NCBI RefSeq assembly: GCF_040256395.1
Contig: NZ_CP158297.1
Coordinates: forward strand, 420,960 to 484,959
Reading direction: 5' to 3'
Source of the DNA: Deinococcus sonorensis KR-87
GTDB lineage: Bacteria > Deinococcota > Deinococci > Deinococcales > Deinococcaceae
DNA: 64,000 nt
Positions within the stretch are counted from its first letter, which is position 1; each line of letters opens with the position of its first letter. Of this stretch, positions 1 through 9,201 are shown piece by piece. Position numbers and translations under genes: made by a program. The notes under the pieces are model-generated. The model worked only from the letters and a program-made list of their open reading frames with translations. It ran no database searches and was not told where the DNA came from.

Positions 1-308
1 CCGCTGGCCTGGGCGGCCCACCGGGCACAGTCGACTTCAGGTCTGGAGTGACGCACCCCAGGCCCAGGTGGAGGCCCGTAGTCCGCCCGCGCGCCAGCTG
101 GGATTCCTCGAGATCGTCCAGCTTCTGGGCGCCGGCTTGCTGGCGGCGGGGGTCCTGGCCTCTGTCCTGCCGCCGCGCATGGCCAGCCGACGCCAGAATG
201 GCCCGCCCGCTGGGCAGCACGTCACTGCAGCGGCCACGTTGAACGTTCCTGCTCAGGCACGCGTGCCCGTCCTGATGGCGCTGTCAGATTCGTGTGTCCC
301 CCATCCGG

Positions 309-314
309 TACACT
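309..314 (+). promoter_or_regulatory. -10 element of leaderless promoter (response regulator)
   Basis: TACACT lies 7 nt before the ATG at 322, too close for a ribosome binding site. This is the TANNNT-N7-ATG arrangement of leaderless Deinococcus genes. No convincing -35 box is visible. Confidence 0.5.
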
Positions 315-321
315 TCCGGGC

Positions 322-753
322 ATGCCTGACGCCCGTCGCCTCCAGGTTGTGCTTGTGGATGACAGCCAGGCCGACACGTTCCTGATGCAGGAGATCTTCT
401 CGGCGCTCCTTCCCACCCCGAACGTCACGGTGTACCACGACAGCCGCGAGGCCCTGAGTGCCCTGCAGACCCAGCCACCGCAGCAGCATCCGGATTTGAT
501 GCTGCTGGACATCAACATGCCGGGGCTCAATGGGCATGACCTGCTGAGGGCCGTGAAGGCCGACCTCCGCCTGCGACGCGTTCCGGTCATCATGTATTCC
601 ACCTCAAAGGCCGCCTCAGACATTCGGCGCAGCTACGATCACCACGCCGCTGCGTACCTGGTGAAGGCGGCGGGGTTTGCCCAGATGGAAGCGCAATTGC
701 AGGGGTTGTGGCGGTACTGGTCCCAGCATGCCCTCAGCCGGCAGACCGCCTGA
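322..753 (+). CDS. Single-domain response regulator (CheY/Rcp1-like)
   Basis: A 143-aa stand-alone receiver domain with no output domain. The acidic pair is D13-D14, the phospho-acceptor is D63 in LLDINMPG, followed by the S/T switch region (S93-T94) and the conserved K115 in YLVKAAG. Such proteins usually take phosphate from a histidine kinase or bacteriophytochrome and act by protein contact; no kinase is adjacent, so the partner is unknown. A longer start at 292 exists, but the TACACT box 7 nt before 322 and the receiver fold beginning right after favour 322. Confidence 0.9.
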   Translation: MPDARRLQVVLVDDSQADTFLMQEIFSALLPTPNVTVYHDSREALSALQTQPPQQHPDLMLLDINMPGLNGHDLLRAVKADLRLRRVPVIMYSTSKAASDIRRSYDHHAAAYLVKAAGFAQMEAQLQGLWRYWSQHALSRQTA

Positions 754-1227
754 ACACAGGCACCCACGCCCCGCCTGCCAACAGCCCAAGGGGTGAGCAA
801 TGGGCCGCTCCGGTCAGCCCACGCCCGCCCCTCGGCACTTCCATGGTGGACCACCGCTGAGGACCAAGGCACCCGGAGGGTGATGGATGGGCCACGATCA
901 CGTCCGCCTGCTGCGGATGGAGGACACCGTTGACGCTGGAGGTGCCCCTGGCGTCCACCGCGCCGGTCGGCCTGGCCGGATGGGGGCCCGCGTGCCACGG
1001 ATCCAACAGCGCTTCACGGTGACCTGCGCATCGGAGAGCGTGCCGGGTGGCGGTCCGTGGTTCGTCCTGCCCCGCTTCCGGACATCCTCGCAGCACTGCA
1101 AAACGGCCGCTGCCGCACCAGGTCTGGGTCAGCTTCAGCGGTGCGTTCGACAGGGCTCGAGCCGCGTGCGGGTGATGACGGGCAGGATGGTTCACCAGTG
1201 CAGCGAGTGCACTCAGCGTCGGCGACT
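754..1227. other. Intergenic, no gene recognised
   Basis: GC-rich stretch with overlapping open frames on both strands, none with a recognisable domain, start signal or consistent codon bias. I see nothing I can name here. Confidence 0.4.
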
Positions 1228-1740
1228 TCAGTGGGCCGCAGCTCTGCGGCGGCGGTTGGCCTTCCGGCGTGTCCGGGCTTCCTTCAGGGCCGGATCGGAC
1301 GGGCGGCGCACGCGGCGGGCCAGGCTTCGCCGGCAGCCCTGGCAGTCCACCGGCGCCTCGCACGGCTGGCCACCCTGGGCGAGCGGCCGGCCGCACAGCG
1401 GCACCAGGGTCTCGGCATCACACAGGTGCACGCGCCCGGTCAGCCCGGCCCGGCGCGTGACATGCGGGCGCTTCAACAGCGGCTGCGCAACAACAATGTC
1501 CGTCTCCGGGCGGGCAGTCAGGTCACTGGACATGCCCCGAGTCTGCCACGCGGCGGTGAGGGCCGCCGCGTCGATGCTGGCGCCTTCTTGAACAACCGGA
1601 GACGCATCCAGGCCCGGCGTCTCACTCACGGCACTCCCAACATCAGACCAAGGGCCATCGAGTCCGCCTTGAACCCCGGGCAGCAGATGAGCTTGTCGAG
1701 TCAGGACCTCGAAGCCTTGAAGTGGAGCGTGTGCCCGCAT
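1228..1740 (-). CDS. Hypothetical protein with Cys-rich C-terminal region
   Basis: Up to 170 aa; an internal start at 1533 would give 101 aa. The C-terminal half has VHLCDAETLVPLCGRP, then C-x(8)-C and CQGC spacing, followed by a very basic tail (RRKANRRRRAAAH). The four to five cysteines could bind metal, but this is inference and I do not recognise a family. The frame stays open upstream to about 1810, so the true start is uncertain. It stands alone between the response regulator and the convergent lipoprotein gene. It could be a chance frame; the Cys motif and basic tail argue for a real small protein. Confidence 0.45.
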   Translation of the reverse strand: MRAHAPLQGFEVLTRQAHLLPGVQGGLDGPWSDVGSAVSETPGLDASPVVQEGASIDAAALTAAWQTRGMSSDLTARPETDIVVAQPLLKRPHVTRRAGLTGRVHLCDAETLVPLCGRPLAQGGQPCEAPVDCQGCRRSLARRVRRPSDPALKEARTRRKANRRRRAAAH

Positions 1741-2256
1741 GAGCCGGGCACGTTGGTCATCCCACAGAACCTGTTGCTGAAGCCCGGCCGCCCGACTCAG
1801 GGAGACTGGGATTCAGAGGCATTGCCCGACTGGCGTGGACCTGCTGCGGCCACCTTCAGACCCGGCCGGGCGTCCCGGTGCGCCTGGTGGTGCATCGCCA
1901 TGGACCGTGTGCCGGCCAGGGCCATCCTCAAGGACTCGGCGGCACGCCCGGCCAGAAGGTTTCCGGAGGACCTCAATGGCCCCACATGTCCAGACGGGTC
2001 ATGGGCGCTGTCTATGACCCGTCTGACGCGATAAAAGACATCGTGCGCCGTTCAGTGTGCAGGGTTCATCCTGGTGGTCGTTGGGTGCCTGGGCGGACGT
2101 GACGCCGGCAAACGGCTGAGCGACGTTCGGCGCTGAACCTCCGTCCCGGGCGGGGCCGTGAGCCTCACGCCACGGTCTGCAACGACGCCCGCGAGTCCAG
2201 ATTGAGTCGCCCGCCCAAGATCCGCGTGGTGTGTGGAGCGTGTCTCGCCACCAGGA

Positions 2257-2280
2257 GGACGGCGCGCATCGCCGTCCTTT
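2257..2280 (+). terminator. Hairpin, possible terminator
   Basis: GGACGGCG-CGCAT-CGCCGTCC followed by TTT: an 8-bp perfect stem with a 5-nt loop. The T-run is on the + strand, but it also lies 100 nt past the stop of the minus-strand lipoprotein gene, so it may serve that gene as well. Confidence 0.45.
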
Positions 2281-2379
2281 ACGGCGGCCAGGGTGTCGAG
2301 CAGCCCGGGGGGCGGGTGGGCGCCTCCACCGAAGGGGAGGTTGCTGTCCGGTCCAGGGAAGCGGGACGTGCCCTGCAGC

Positions 2380-3672
2380 TCACGGGTACATGCGGGCCAC
2401 CATCACGGTCGTGCCGTGGCCGGTGGTGCCCGCGCCCAGCAGCCGGCCACTGGGCAGGACGTGGACCGCATCAAATTCGGCCAGGCCCCCGGAGATGTCG
2501 CAGGCGTCGCACACGCGGACGTGCGACAGGCCGCCTGCGGCGAAGCTGGAATCCAGCTGCCCGGTGCGCTGGAAGCGGGCCAGGTTGGCCTTGAAGTCCG
2601 GCCGGAAGCGCTCACTCGTCAGGACGCTGGCCACCAGCCGGTGGTTCTGGTCTTCGGCCAGGTCGCTGATGTCGAAGCCGCCGTGGTCCGCGTCTGGATA
2701 GTCGGCATGGCCAGCGGTGCCAAAGCCCGGGTCTGGCGTGCCGTCGGGCCGCAGCCGCCACAGGCCGCCCGCGCCGCCGATGACCAGGCGCCCGCTGTCC
2801 TGAAGCAGCAGGGAGCGGCCCATACCCAGGGGCCCGAAATCCAGGGTGACGCTCCCGGCGTGGCCATACCGCCGGTCCAGCTGCCCAGCGGGTGTATAGC
2901 GCAGCACCACCGTCTGGTTGCCGGTGTCGGTGGCGCTGGTCCGCAGCACCAGGAACCGCTCGGCGTCGTCCATCGCGAGGTCCTGCACTTCTGCGTCCGG
3001 ATCAGCGGGCAGCGCCGTTCGTCCGCCCTGCCCAAAGCTGAGATCCGGAGCGCCATTGCGCCGGAACCGCGCGAGGGCCGCCTGGCCAAGCACCACGATC
3101 TTGCCGTCCGCCTGAATCGCCACGGCCTTCACGGCGCCCACAGAGAACGCCACCGTCACCTGGCCCTGCTGCCCGAAGGTCGGGTCCGGTTGGCCGGACG
3201 GCAGGAATCGCGCCAGTGTGAGGCGTTCGGTGCTGAGCGTGGACCATGCCACCAGCGGTCGCTGCGGGTCCGCACACTCGGCGCTCCAGTCGTTGTCGGC
3301 GTTGGCGCCGTCCGGGCAGATGACGGCCGTGGCCACGTCGGCGTCGGGAAACACCAGCGACCCCGCCTGGCCAAACGACGAATCCGCCTGGCCCCGCGCG
3401 GTAACGCGCAGGACGCGGGAGGCGACCCGGCCGGAAGATGCGCTCTGCACGGTCACCAGCACCTGGTTGTTCGTCTGGAGCGTCGAGCCGACCAGCCGGG
3501 CACGGGAGGCGGGTAGCTGCGCCAGGCCCTGCTGGCCGTACGCCGGGTCCAGCGTGCCGGACGCTCCCAGGGCCTGAGGGATCAGCGTCGCAGAGGAGGG
3601 AACGGCAGGCCGGCCACATCCCGCCAACGCCGCACACAGCATCACTCCCATCAATGAACCGGTTCTCCGCAT
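2380..3672 (-). CDS. Delta-60 repeat lipoprotein
   Basis: A 430-aa exported protein. It starts with a type II signal peptide ending in the lipobox LAGC (Cys19). The rest is a string of repeats of the pattern G.LD..FG..G, where each unit gives a propeller-like blade with 'ADGKIVVLG'-type strands (examples: QPDPTFGQQG, APDLSFGQGG, TPDPGFGTAG). This is the delta-60 repeat family, of unknown biochemical role, usually surface or secreted. Start chosen at 3672 because AGAGAGG sits six bases before it; an upstream ATG at 3690 would bury that site in coding sequence. A second, larger delta-60 lipoprotein occurs at 16713-18598. It appears monocistronic. Confidence 0.85.
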   Translation of the reverse strand: MRRTGSLMGVMLCAALAGCGRPAVPSSATLIPQALGASGTLDPAYGQQGLAQLPASRARLVGSTLQTNNQVLVTVQSASSGRVASRVLRVTARGQADSSFGQAGSLVFPDADVATAVICPDGANADNDWSAECADPQRPLVAWSTLSTERLTLARFLPSGQPDPTFGQQGQVTVAFSVGAVKAVAIQADGKIVVLGQAALARFRRNGAPDLSFGQGGRTALPADPDAEVQDLAMDDAERFLVLRTSATDTGNQTVVLRYTPAGQLDRRYGHAGSVTLDFGPLGMGRSLLLQDSGRLVIGGAGGLWRLRPDGTPDPGFGTAGHADYPDADHGGFDISDLAEDQNHRLVASVLTSERFRPDFKANLARFQRTGQLDSSFAAGGLSHVRVCDACDISGGLAEFDAVHVLPSGRLLGAGTTGHGTTVMVARMYP

Positions 3673-4269
3673 GGCATCCTCTCTGGGCAATGAAGGTGTC
3701 CATAGTGTGCGATTTCTTACAAAAAGACATTGTGAGTATCACACAAGATCCTCATCGTGAGGGCCGTGCTCTGACAGCGGGTCAACTCCGGCTCAGGCGG
3801 AGCGGCGTTACGGGACCGACCGGCACACGGGCTGAGCCCCGCAACTCCGTCGGGGACGCGTCACATCACGGCCCTGCCCAACGCCAGGGGGAGCGAGCCG
3901 CTGCTCAACGACGATGGAGCCGTGCGGCCTGCTCGCCCTGCCCACAAGCCCACCCCAGTGGATGGGGCACCGCTCGACCCGCACAACTCACCATCGGCGC
4001 GCCGTTCCACTTCTCCCATGACGCTCACGGCGAGCGTCAGCGCTTCACCCGCGGGCGATGGTCCTGCGGGGCGCCCCACAGCCGTCTGACCGGGACAGAA
4101 CATGCAGCGCCGCACACACCTGTCTGAGCGGCCCGCTCACTCCCTGGCCCCGCGTCGAGACGTCGCCGGCCGCCGAAGTCAACTCTCCAGCGACACGGCA
4201 GACCGCAGCCATCCGCAGGCGCCAGGCGGATGAGGTCAGGTGCCACAACCGACGCGGTGCCCCCAGGCG
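3673..4269. other. Intergenic, upstream region of the delta-60 lipoprotein
   Basis: Apart from the TTGTG/CACAA inverted repeat near 3738 I see no supported gene. The right two-thirds are GC-rich with only overlapping short frames. Confidence 0.4.
3730..3746. promoter_or_regulatory. Possible operator palindrome
   Basis: TTGTG-AGTATCA-CACAA: 5-bp perfect arms with a 7-nt spacer, in a locally AT-rich patch about 60 nt upstream of the delta-60 lipoprotein start. The position fits an operator, but the arms are short and could arise by chance. Confidence 0.25.
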
Positions 4270-4959
4270 CTAGGATCGACCGGAACCCCCAGGGTGGACG
4301 GGCGCGACGCTCCCTGAGTGCACTTCCCGCAGCAGGCCAGTCTCGACGTCCACCTTGACCTGCAGTGGAGGCGTGCGGCCAGTGCGGTCTCGCGTGACGG
4401 TGAGCGACAGCGTGTTCCCTTCGAGCCGTCCCTGGTACCGGACGCCGAGCAGCTGCGTGAAGATGTCGTCAGCGCTCCATCCGGTCAGGCCTGGCGCGAG
4501 GTGAACCCGCACTTCCCGGCGCTCAGCACCGGAGACCGACCGGGTCACGAGGACCGTTTCTTCGGCCGGCAGGGTGTCCGGGCCTGAGAGGCGCCACTCC
4601 AGCCACGCGACCGTCCGCCCGTCCGTCGACCAGCTCAGCAGGTCGCGGCACACGAACAGGCCTGCGTTCGAGGCTCCGGCCGGCTGATCGGCGAGGCGGC
4701 GCGCTGTCCGGGACTGGAGGTTCATGACCCAGACGTTGGTGGCGAGGTACCCGCCGCCCTGCACCCACGCCGGAAACGACAGGTACGCCACCCACCGCCC
4801 GTCCGGTGAGACAACCGGATTGAAGTTCCGCCCGTACGTCGTGAGGCGGACACTTTGGTTCCGTGAGTCGAGGTACAGGTCGCCGTTCTTCTGGACGACC
4901 AGGGGTGCCGCCGCGGCGGCGCCGACCGTCAACGCCAGCAGGAACGCGAACCGCCGCAT
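4270..4959 (-). CDS. Secreted beta-propeller (WD40-like/PD40) protein
   Basis: A 229-aa protein with a short cleavable signal peptide (MRRFAFLLALTVGAAAAA). It contains WD40-like units of the TolB/DPP-IV propeller type: NGDLYLDSRNQSVRLT and NPVVSPDGRWVAYLSF are typical 'SPDG..VAY' blades, with a third around WSTDGRTVAWLEW. Only about three blades are visible, fewer than a closed propeller, so it may oligomerise or be a truncated relative. Start chosen at 4959 because GGGGGAAG precedes it; the frame is open further upstream, but that part is not protein-like. No enzyme domain is visible. Confidence 0.7.
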   Translation of the reverse strand: MRRFAFLLALTVGAAAAAPLVVQKNGDLYLDSRNQSVRLTTYGRNFNPVVSPDGRWVAYLSFPAWVQGGGYLATNVWVMNLQSRTARRLADQPAGASNAGLFVCRDLLSWSTDGRTVAWLEWRLSGPDTLPAEETVLVTRSVSGAERREVRVHLAPGLTGWSADDIFTQLLGVRYQGRLEGNTLSLTVTRDRTGRTPPLQVKVDVETGLLREVHSGSVAPVHPGGSGRS

Positions 4960-5182
4960 GATCAGCTTCCCCCGCCGGCCAAGGACCGGTGCACCAGAAG
5001 CGGCGGGCACCCGGCGCCTTCGAACCCCACCAACGCGGACATGCGAAGGACTGGGGCCGGGGCGTCCGCGACCATCATGAGGGTTGCCCTGAAGGAAGCC
5101 TGGAGGAGCACGCCCGCACCGTTTGCAGGTGAGGGGCATCCACCGTGCCCACGACAGGTGCCTGAGCCGTCCAGATGCTCGG

Positions 5183-6103
5183 TCATGCGGTGGGGAACGC
5201 CTGGAAGCGTGCCAGGTACCCTGGCACGTCGCGCGCCGCGTCGAACTTCTCGTCCCACTCCGCAAAATCCCGCATTTCCCAGACATCGCGCAGCCTCACA
5301 ACCACCCCCAACGCGGCCTCTTCTTCAGCGCAGAGCGGACGCCTGGACCGGTACCCCTCGACGAATGCGTCACACATCGCGGCCACGGCAGGATCCGCCG
5401 CCGTGTCGTCTCGTCGAGGCCACAAAAAGCCGGCGAGGTCATACAGACGGTAGCCGATCCCGCACAGGGCAAAATCAAGCAGGTAGGGCACAGGGCCGTC
5501 CCACATGACGTTCCACTGATGCAGATCCGCATGAACGGCACCGAACGTCGTCTCATTGATGGGGATGGCCGCGACCGCCGCTCGCCACTCTGCGCCCAAC
5601 CGCGCCCAGGCCTCAGCATCGGCGCCTTGCAGAAACTGAAGTCCGAAAGACAGGGGCGCCTCAAGCAGGGTGTCGAGGTCGTAGCGAAAAACCTCTGGCC
5701 CTGGCGAGGGTGCGGGGGCACGGTGAAGATCTGCGAGGGCCACGCCGAGCGTGGCGGCTTCGCTGGGTGTCAATGGGTACCGAGGCGCGCCTGGGACCGG
5801 CGTGAACACGGCTACAGGCAAGCCGCCGTCCACGACGGCCGCCTCCCCTTCGATGGTTCGGACCACCGTCGGCACACGCTGCCCCTGCTGGACGAGGAGG
5901 TTTAGCCAGCGGAGTTCGAACGTGACCTGGGCAGGTCGGTGCTGCCAGTGGTCTGCATAACGGCGCAGGTAGACCGAACGGACTTCGTCTCGGAGCAAAG
6001 AGGTCCTTGTGCCGCGGTACCCCGTGTGCACATGGACGAGCTCGGGGTCCGTCAACCCGAACCGCGTGGCAAGCTTCTCGTCGGGCGTGAGACCACTAGA
6101 CAT
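5183..6103 (-). CDS. Aminoglycoside-phosphotransferase-like kinase
   Basis: A 306-aa member of the APH/choline kinase/homoserine kinase superfamily. The catalytic loop is HADLHQWN (residues 191-198) and the metal-binding Asp is D210 in YLLDFA. Such enzymes phosphorylate small hydroxyl compounds with ATP; the substrate cannot be told from sequence and resistance should not be assumed. Start at 6103 is supported by TACGCT 7 nt upstream (leaderless pattern). A second, distantly related phosphotransferase lies at 33025-34170. Confidence 0.8.
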   Translation of the reverse strand: MSSGLTPDEKLATRFGLTDPELVHVHTGYRGTRTSLLRDEVRSVYLRRYADHWQHRPAQVTFELRWLNLLVQQGQRVPTVVRTIEGEAAVVDGGLPVAVFTPVPGAPRYPLTPSEAATLGVALADLHRAPAPSPGPEVFRYDLDTLLEAPLSFGLQFLQGADAEAWARLGAEWRAAVAAIPINETTFGAVHADLHQWNVMWDGPVPYLLDFALCGIGYRLYDLAGFLWPRRDDTAADPAVAAMCDAFVEGYRSRRPLCAEEEAALGVVVRLRDVWEMRDFAEWDEKFDAARDVPGYLARFQAFPTA

Positions 6104-6110
6104 GGCGTCA

Positions 6111-6116
6111 AGCGTA
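6111..6116 (-). promoter_or_regulatory. -10 element of leaderless promoter (phosphotransferase)
   Basis: TACGCT on the minus strand, 7 nt before the ATG at 6103. Confidence 0.45.
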
Positions 6117-6360
6117 CCCGAAGCGCCATGCCTGCGGCGACGGGCGGACCGAGTGGCCACTCGCGCGGGCGGGATGGGGGTACAGGGACATTCGGGACCC
6201 CACGGCCGCCAGCAGGCCAAGCCGCCCTCTCCCCCACGCTGACCCAGCTGCGCCCTCGCCGCTCACCGCCAAAGGCCCGGTGGTTCAGCGTTACCCCGGC
6301 ATGCCGTCCGCAGGTCGGTCGTCCCGCGGCAGAGCGGGGCCCGCGCCCTTCCCTGCTCCC

Positions 6361-7713
6361 TTACCCAAGTGACGACAGCCGGAGCCGCAGCTGCCGGACC
6401 ACCTCGTCGCGCCGATGGCTGGTCACGCCCGCCAGCACCTCCCGGCGGATCGCCAGCGGATCCTCCACCTGCAGCACCTGCCGCAGCGCGTCCAGCTCCT
6501 GCAGCGTCAGCTCCCCGCGCAGCATGACGCCCACCACCCGCATGACCTCCTCCACCTGGTCCTCGCGGGACATCTGCTGCCATGTGCGCTCGAACGCCTC
6601 GTGCGGATCCGCCGCCGGCGCTGGTTTCACCCGCTCGGCCGGCCGCGCCGCGGGAGCCGGCGCTTCGATTGCCGGCGCGCTGTATTTCTGCGGGTTGTTC
6701 AGCACGTCCACCAGCAGGGCCGCGCGGTTGCGCGGCTTGTACCCGCTCCGGAGCAGCGTCTCGTACTGCTCGAGGGCCCGCTCGATCCGGTCCTGTCCGT
6801 GTTGCGCGATCAGCTGCTGGGCCCGGATGCGGGTGATGCCGGTGAGCATCACGTCCTCGACCAGCTGCGGGTCCGGCACCGCCTGCAACTGGTTGAACAC
6901 GTACTCGATGGTCTTTTTCTGGCCCCGCCCGAAGATGTTGACCTCCAGCAGGTAGCCGCGCTCAATCAGCTCCTCGTGCGCGCTGTTCAGCGCCCGCTCG
7001 ATCAACGAGGGGCGGTCACTCACGATCTTGCAGGCGCGTCCCCACTCCATCAGGTTCAGCTGGTAGGACAGCACCCGCTGCTGCGGCTCTTCCGGATCAT
7101 GCCGGCGCGCGTCCAGCAGGCGGTACAGCGCCCGCGTCGGGGGGCGTTTCAGGCTCTGCATGAACGCCAGGTCCAGCACCTTGATGTACCCGGCGCGCAC
7201 CGAGCGCACCAGTTCCTGCGGCAGCGTGATCTTCAGCACGCTGCCCGGCTCCAGCGCGGTGCTGTCCACGGTGGACGTGAACTCCAGCTTCTCGATGTAC
7301 CGGAAGCTGGCGGTGGTCCAGCGGCGCCGGGGGTGGTCGCGCCACCCCTCGCTGATCATGTAGTTGGTGGTCAGCAGCCGCTTCAGGCTCTGGTCCAGGT
7401 TCGCGTAGTACCGGCCGGAGGTGTCCAGCCCGGCCGTCTGCAGGATCAGATACGGCGTGGCGGTCACCACGTTCGACTCGGGGAGGCCCTGCTCGATCAG
7501 CAGGTTGATCAGGGCCGTCGTGACGTCATTGTCGATCCCGTGCGGCACCCCGTACTCCGGCAGCGCCTGGCAGCTCACCCGGTAGCGGCGCGTGGCGTCC
7601 TCGTGCTCGACGGTCCAGTCTCGGAAATCCTCCGGGATTCGCTCCTGGACGCTGATCAAACTCAGCTGACTGACATTGATTTCATCAAAGCGTTTGGGGA
7701 GCGACTCGGTCAC
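6361..7713 (-). CDS. repA: Plasmid replication initiator protein RepA
   Basis: A 450-aa initiator of the RepA/RPA type found on Deinococcus plasmids. Residues 1-270 carry the initiator region, with characteristic segments FRDWTVEHEDATRRYRVSC, LINLLIEQGLP and LLTTNYMISEGW. A Pro/Ala-rich linker near residues 345-365 separates a helical C-terminal domain. The protein should bind the iterons immediately upstream (7820-8159), melt the adjacent AT-rich stretch and recruit host replication proteins. The start is GTG at 7713, preceded by CAGGAG at a 5-nt spacing. Its position downstream of the iterons fits autoregulation. Identification rests on residue pattern plus context; confidence is high. Confidence 0.9.
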   Translation of the reverse strand: MTESLPKRFDEINVSQLSLISVQERIPEDFRDWTVEHEDATRRYRVSCQALPEYGVPHGIDNDVTTALINLLIEQGLPESNVVTATPYLILQTAGLDTSGRYYANLDQSLKRLLTTNYMISEGWRDHPRRRWTTASFRYIEKLEFTSTVDSTALEPGSVLKITLPQELVRSVRAGYIKVLDLAFMQSLKRPPTRALYRLLDARRHDPEEPQQRVLSYQLNLMEWGRACKIVSDRPSLIERALNSAHEELIERGYLLEVNIFGRGQKKTIEYVFNQLQAVPDPQLVEDVMLTGITRIRAQQLIAQHGQDRIERALEQYETLLRSGYKPRNRAALLVDVLNNPQKYSAPAIEAPAPAARPAERVKPAPAADPHEAFERTWQQMSREDQVEEVMRVVGVMLRGELTLQELDALRQVLQVEDPLAIRREVLAGVTSHRRDEVVRQLRLRLSSLG

Positions 7714-7725
7714 GGGACTCCTGAA

Positions 7726-7775
7726 GATGTTTTTTTATTACTTCTGTTTAAAACACTACATGATGACAACAACAG
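7726..7775. other. AT-rich putative DNA unwinding element
   Basis: The T-run at 7730-7737 and TTAAAACACTACATGATGAC stand out in otherwise GC-rich DNA, between the repA start and the first iteron. This is the expected place for strand opening. I found no clear DnaA box (TTATNCACA). Confidence 0.55.
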
Positions 7776-7819
7776 GCGGCGGGCGGATTGCGATGAACAC
7801 GGGGAAAAAGGTGCGGAAC

Positions 7820-8159
7820 GGCGCAAGTTGTCCGATACTTCGGCGCAAGATGTCCGATAGGTCCGGCGCAAGATGTCCGACAGTCCAGTGCAGGAACGGC
7901 GCAAGATGTCCGATAGATTCGGCGCAAGATGTCCGACACCCAACGCCACAAACGGCGCAAGATGTCCGACACCCAACGCCACAAACGGCGCAAGATGTCC
8001 GACGGTTCAGTGCAGGAACGGCGCAAGATGTCCGAAGCCGCACAGGTCGCCGTGACGCCAGAAAAAATGGTGTCCTGGACGGTGCCGAACCGGTCATGCT
8101 CTGCCAAACGGCGCAAGATGTCCGACACATTCAGCAGAGGAACGGCGCAAGATGTCCGA
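7820..8159 (+). repeat. oriV: Replication origin iterons (10 direct repeats)
   Basis: Ten 16-bp direct repeats of GGCGCAAGATGTCCGA start at 7820, 7842, 7865, 7898, 7921, 7954, 7987, 8020, 8110 and 8144. Only the first deviates (GTTG for GATG). Start-to-start distances are 22, 23, 33, 23, 33, 33, 33, 90 and 34 bp, close to whole multiples of the 11-bp helical turn, so bound initiators would sit on one face. Two spacers are near duplicates (CACCCAACGCCACAAAC). Being next to repA makes this an iteron-controlled origin. Confidence 0.9.
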
Positions 8160-8261
8160 TACCCGCCTGGACGCGCTGCGGCGAACCGCCGGTGAGGGTG
8201 GTCGGCGTGCCGTGGAGCCGCTCCAAGCTCCGGCACCGTCTCCCCTCCTCTCGGCCGGTCT

Positions 8262-9197
8262 TCACGTTCGGGGCGCGGTGACCGGCCGCAGCGGCCGACC
8301 AGAGCGTCGGGGCGGACCGCCCATCACCCGTTTGAAGGCGGTACTGAACGCCGCCTCGGACTCGTAGCCCACCGAGAGGGCGATCCTGGCCACCGTTTCC
8401 TCACCACTGGCCAGGCGTTCCGCCGCCAGCAGCATGCGCCATCTGGTGAGGTATGCCATCGGGGCCAGACCGACCACCGCAGTGAACCGCGCGGCGAAGG
8501 TCGAGCGCGACAGCCCCACGCGTTTGGCCAGGGCCTGCACCGTCCAGGCGTGCGCCGGATCCGCGTGCATGGCGCGGAGGGTGCGGCTCACCTCGGGATG
8601 GCTCAGCGCGAACAGCCAGCCGACCTGGGTCGTCCCCACGCGCTCCAGGTGCAGGCGGAGCGCCTGAATCAACACGAGGTGCGCGAGGTGTTCGGCCATC
8701 AGGTGGCTCCCGGGCCGCTCGTCGCGCAGCTCCCGTTCCATGCGTTCCAGCGGCCAGCGCACCGCGTCCTGCCCGGTCGCGCCATCCAAGTGAATGAGCG
8801 GCGGCAAGGCGCTCAGGAGCAGCGCCGCCTGCGGCCCGGGCAACGTAAACGCCCCCCCGATGAACGTCACCTGACGGGGCGCGTCCAGCGACGGCGGTTC
8901 GCCCGGGTCAGGCCCGCGCCCTTGGTCGGCTCCGGGCTCGCGGGGCGGCAGGGTCAGGTCGCTGCCCAGCCGAAACGCGCCACCTCCCGGCAGCAGCACG
9001 CAGTCGCCAGCGTCGAGCGCCACCGGCTCACCTCCGTCTAGGGCGATCCAGCAGTGCCCCTGCAGCACTGCGTAGACCTTGATGTACCCGTGGGCCGCGA
9101 AGTGCACGCACCAGTCGCCGGCGCTGGTGACGAGCCGCGCGAGCGGGCGGCTGGGGCGCAGGTGCCCCAGCACTTCAGAGAGGGGATCCATGGCCAT
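8262..9197 (-). CDS. AraC family regulator with cupin sensor domain
   Basis: A 311-aa regulator. The N-terminal ~170 residues form a cupin-type AraC ligand-binding domain (GYIKVYAVLQGHCWIALDGG and the D-AGDCVLLPGG turn). The C-terminal ~100 residues are a double HTH (VQALAKRVGLSRSTFAARF; ARIALSVGYESEAAFSTAFK). It is divergently transcribed from the SDR gene at 9311 and most likely controls it. MAMDPLSE starts at 9197 and MDPLSE at 9191; neither has a good ribosome binding site, so the start is uncertain by two codons. Confidence 0.85.
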   Translation of the reverse strand: MAMDPLSEVLGHLRPSRPLARLVTSAGDWCVHFAAHGYIKVYAVLQGHCWIALDGGEPVALDAGDCVLLPGGGAFRLGSDLTLPPREPGADQGRGPDPGEPPSLDAPRQVTFIGGAFTLPGPQAALLLSALPPLIHLDGATGQDAVRWPLERMERELRDERPGSHLMAEHLAHLVLIQALRLHLERVGTTQVGWLFALSHPEVSRTLRAMHADPAHAWTVQALAKRVGLSRSTFAARFTAVVGLAPMAYLTRWRMLLAAERLASGEETVARIALSVGYESEAAFSTAFKRVMGGPPRRSGRPLRPVTAPRT

Positions 9198-9201
9198 GTT
9201 G

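Noticed and set aside
68..385. Hydrophobic 105-codon ORF at the left end
   Set aside because: Has one hydrophobic stretch but no start signal, no family, and overlaps the response regulator out of frame.
887..2034. Overlapping + strand frames around the Cys-rich ORF
   Set aside because: Arg/Ala/Gly-rich, no start signals; antisense shadows of the 1228-1740 frame.
5183..6103. Calling the APH-like kinase an antibiotic resistance gene
   Set aside because: The fold is shared by many small-molecule kinases; no feature specific to aminoglycoside enzymes is visible.
7820..8159. CRISPR-like array of short repeats
   Set aside because: Repeats are only 16 bp, spacers are 6-17 bp and partly identical, and the array sits upstream of repA; this is an iteron origin.
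7710..8281. Open frames with repeating GHLAP/RRKMSD/TSCA peptides
   Set aside because: They are translations of the 16-bp iterons, not proteins.
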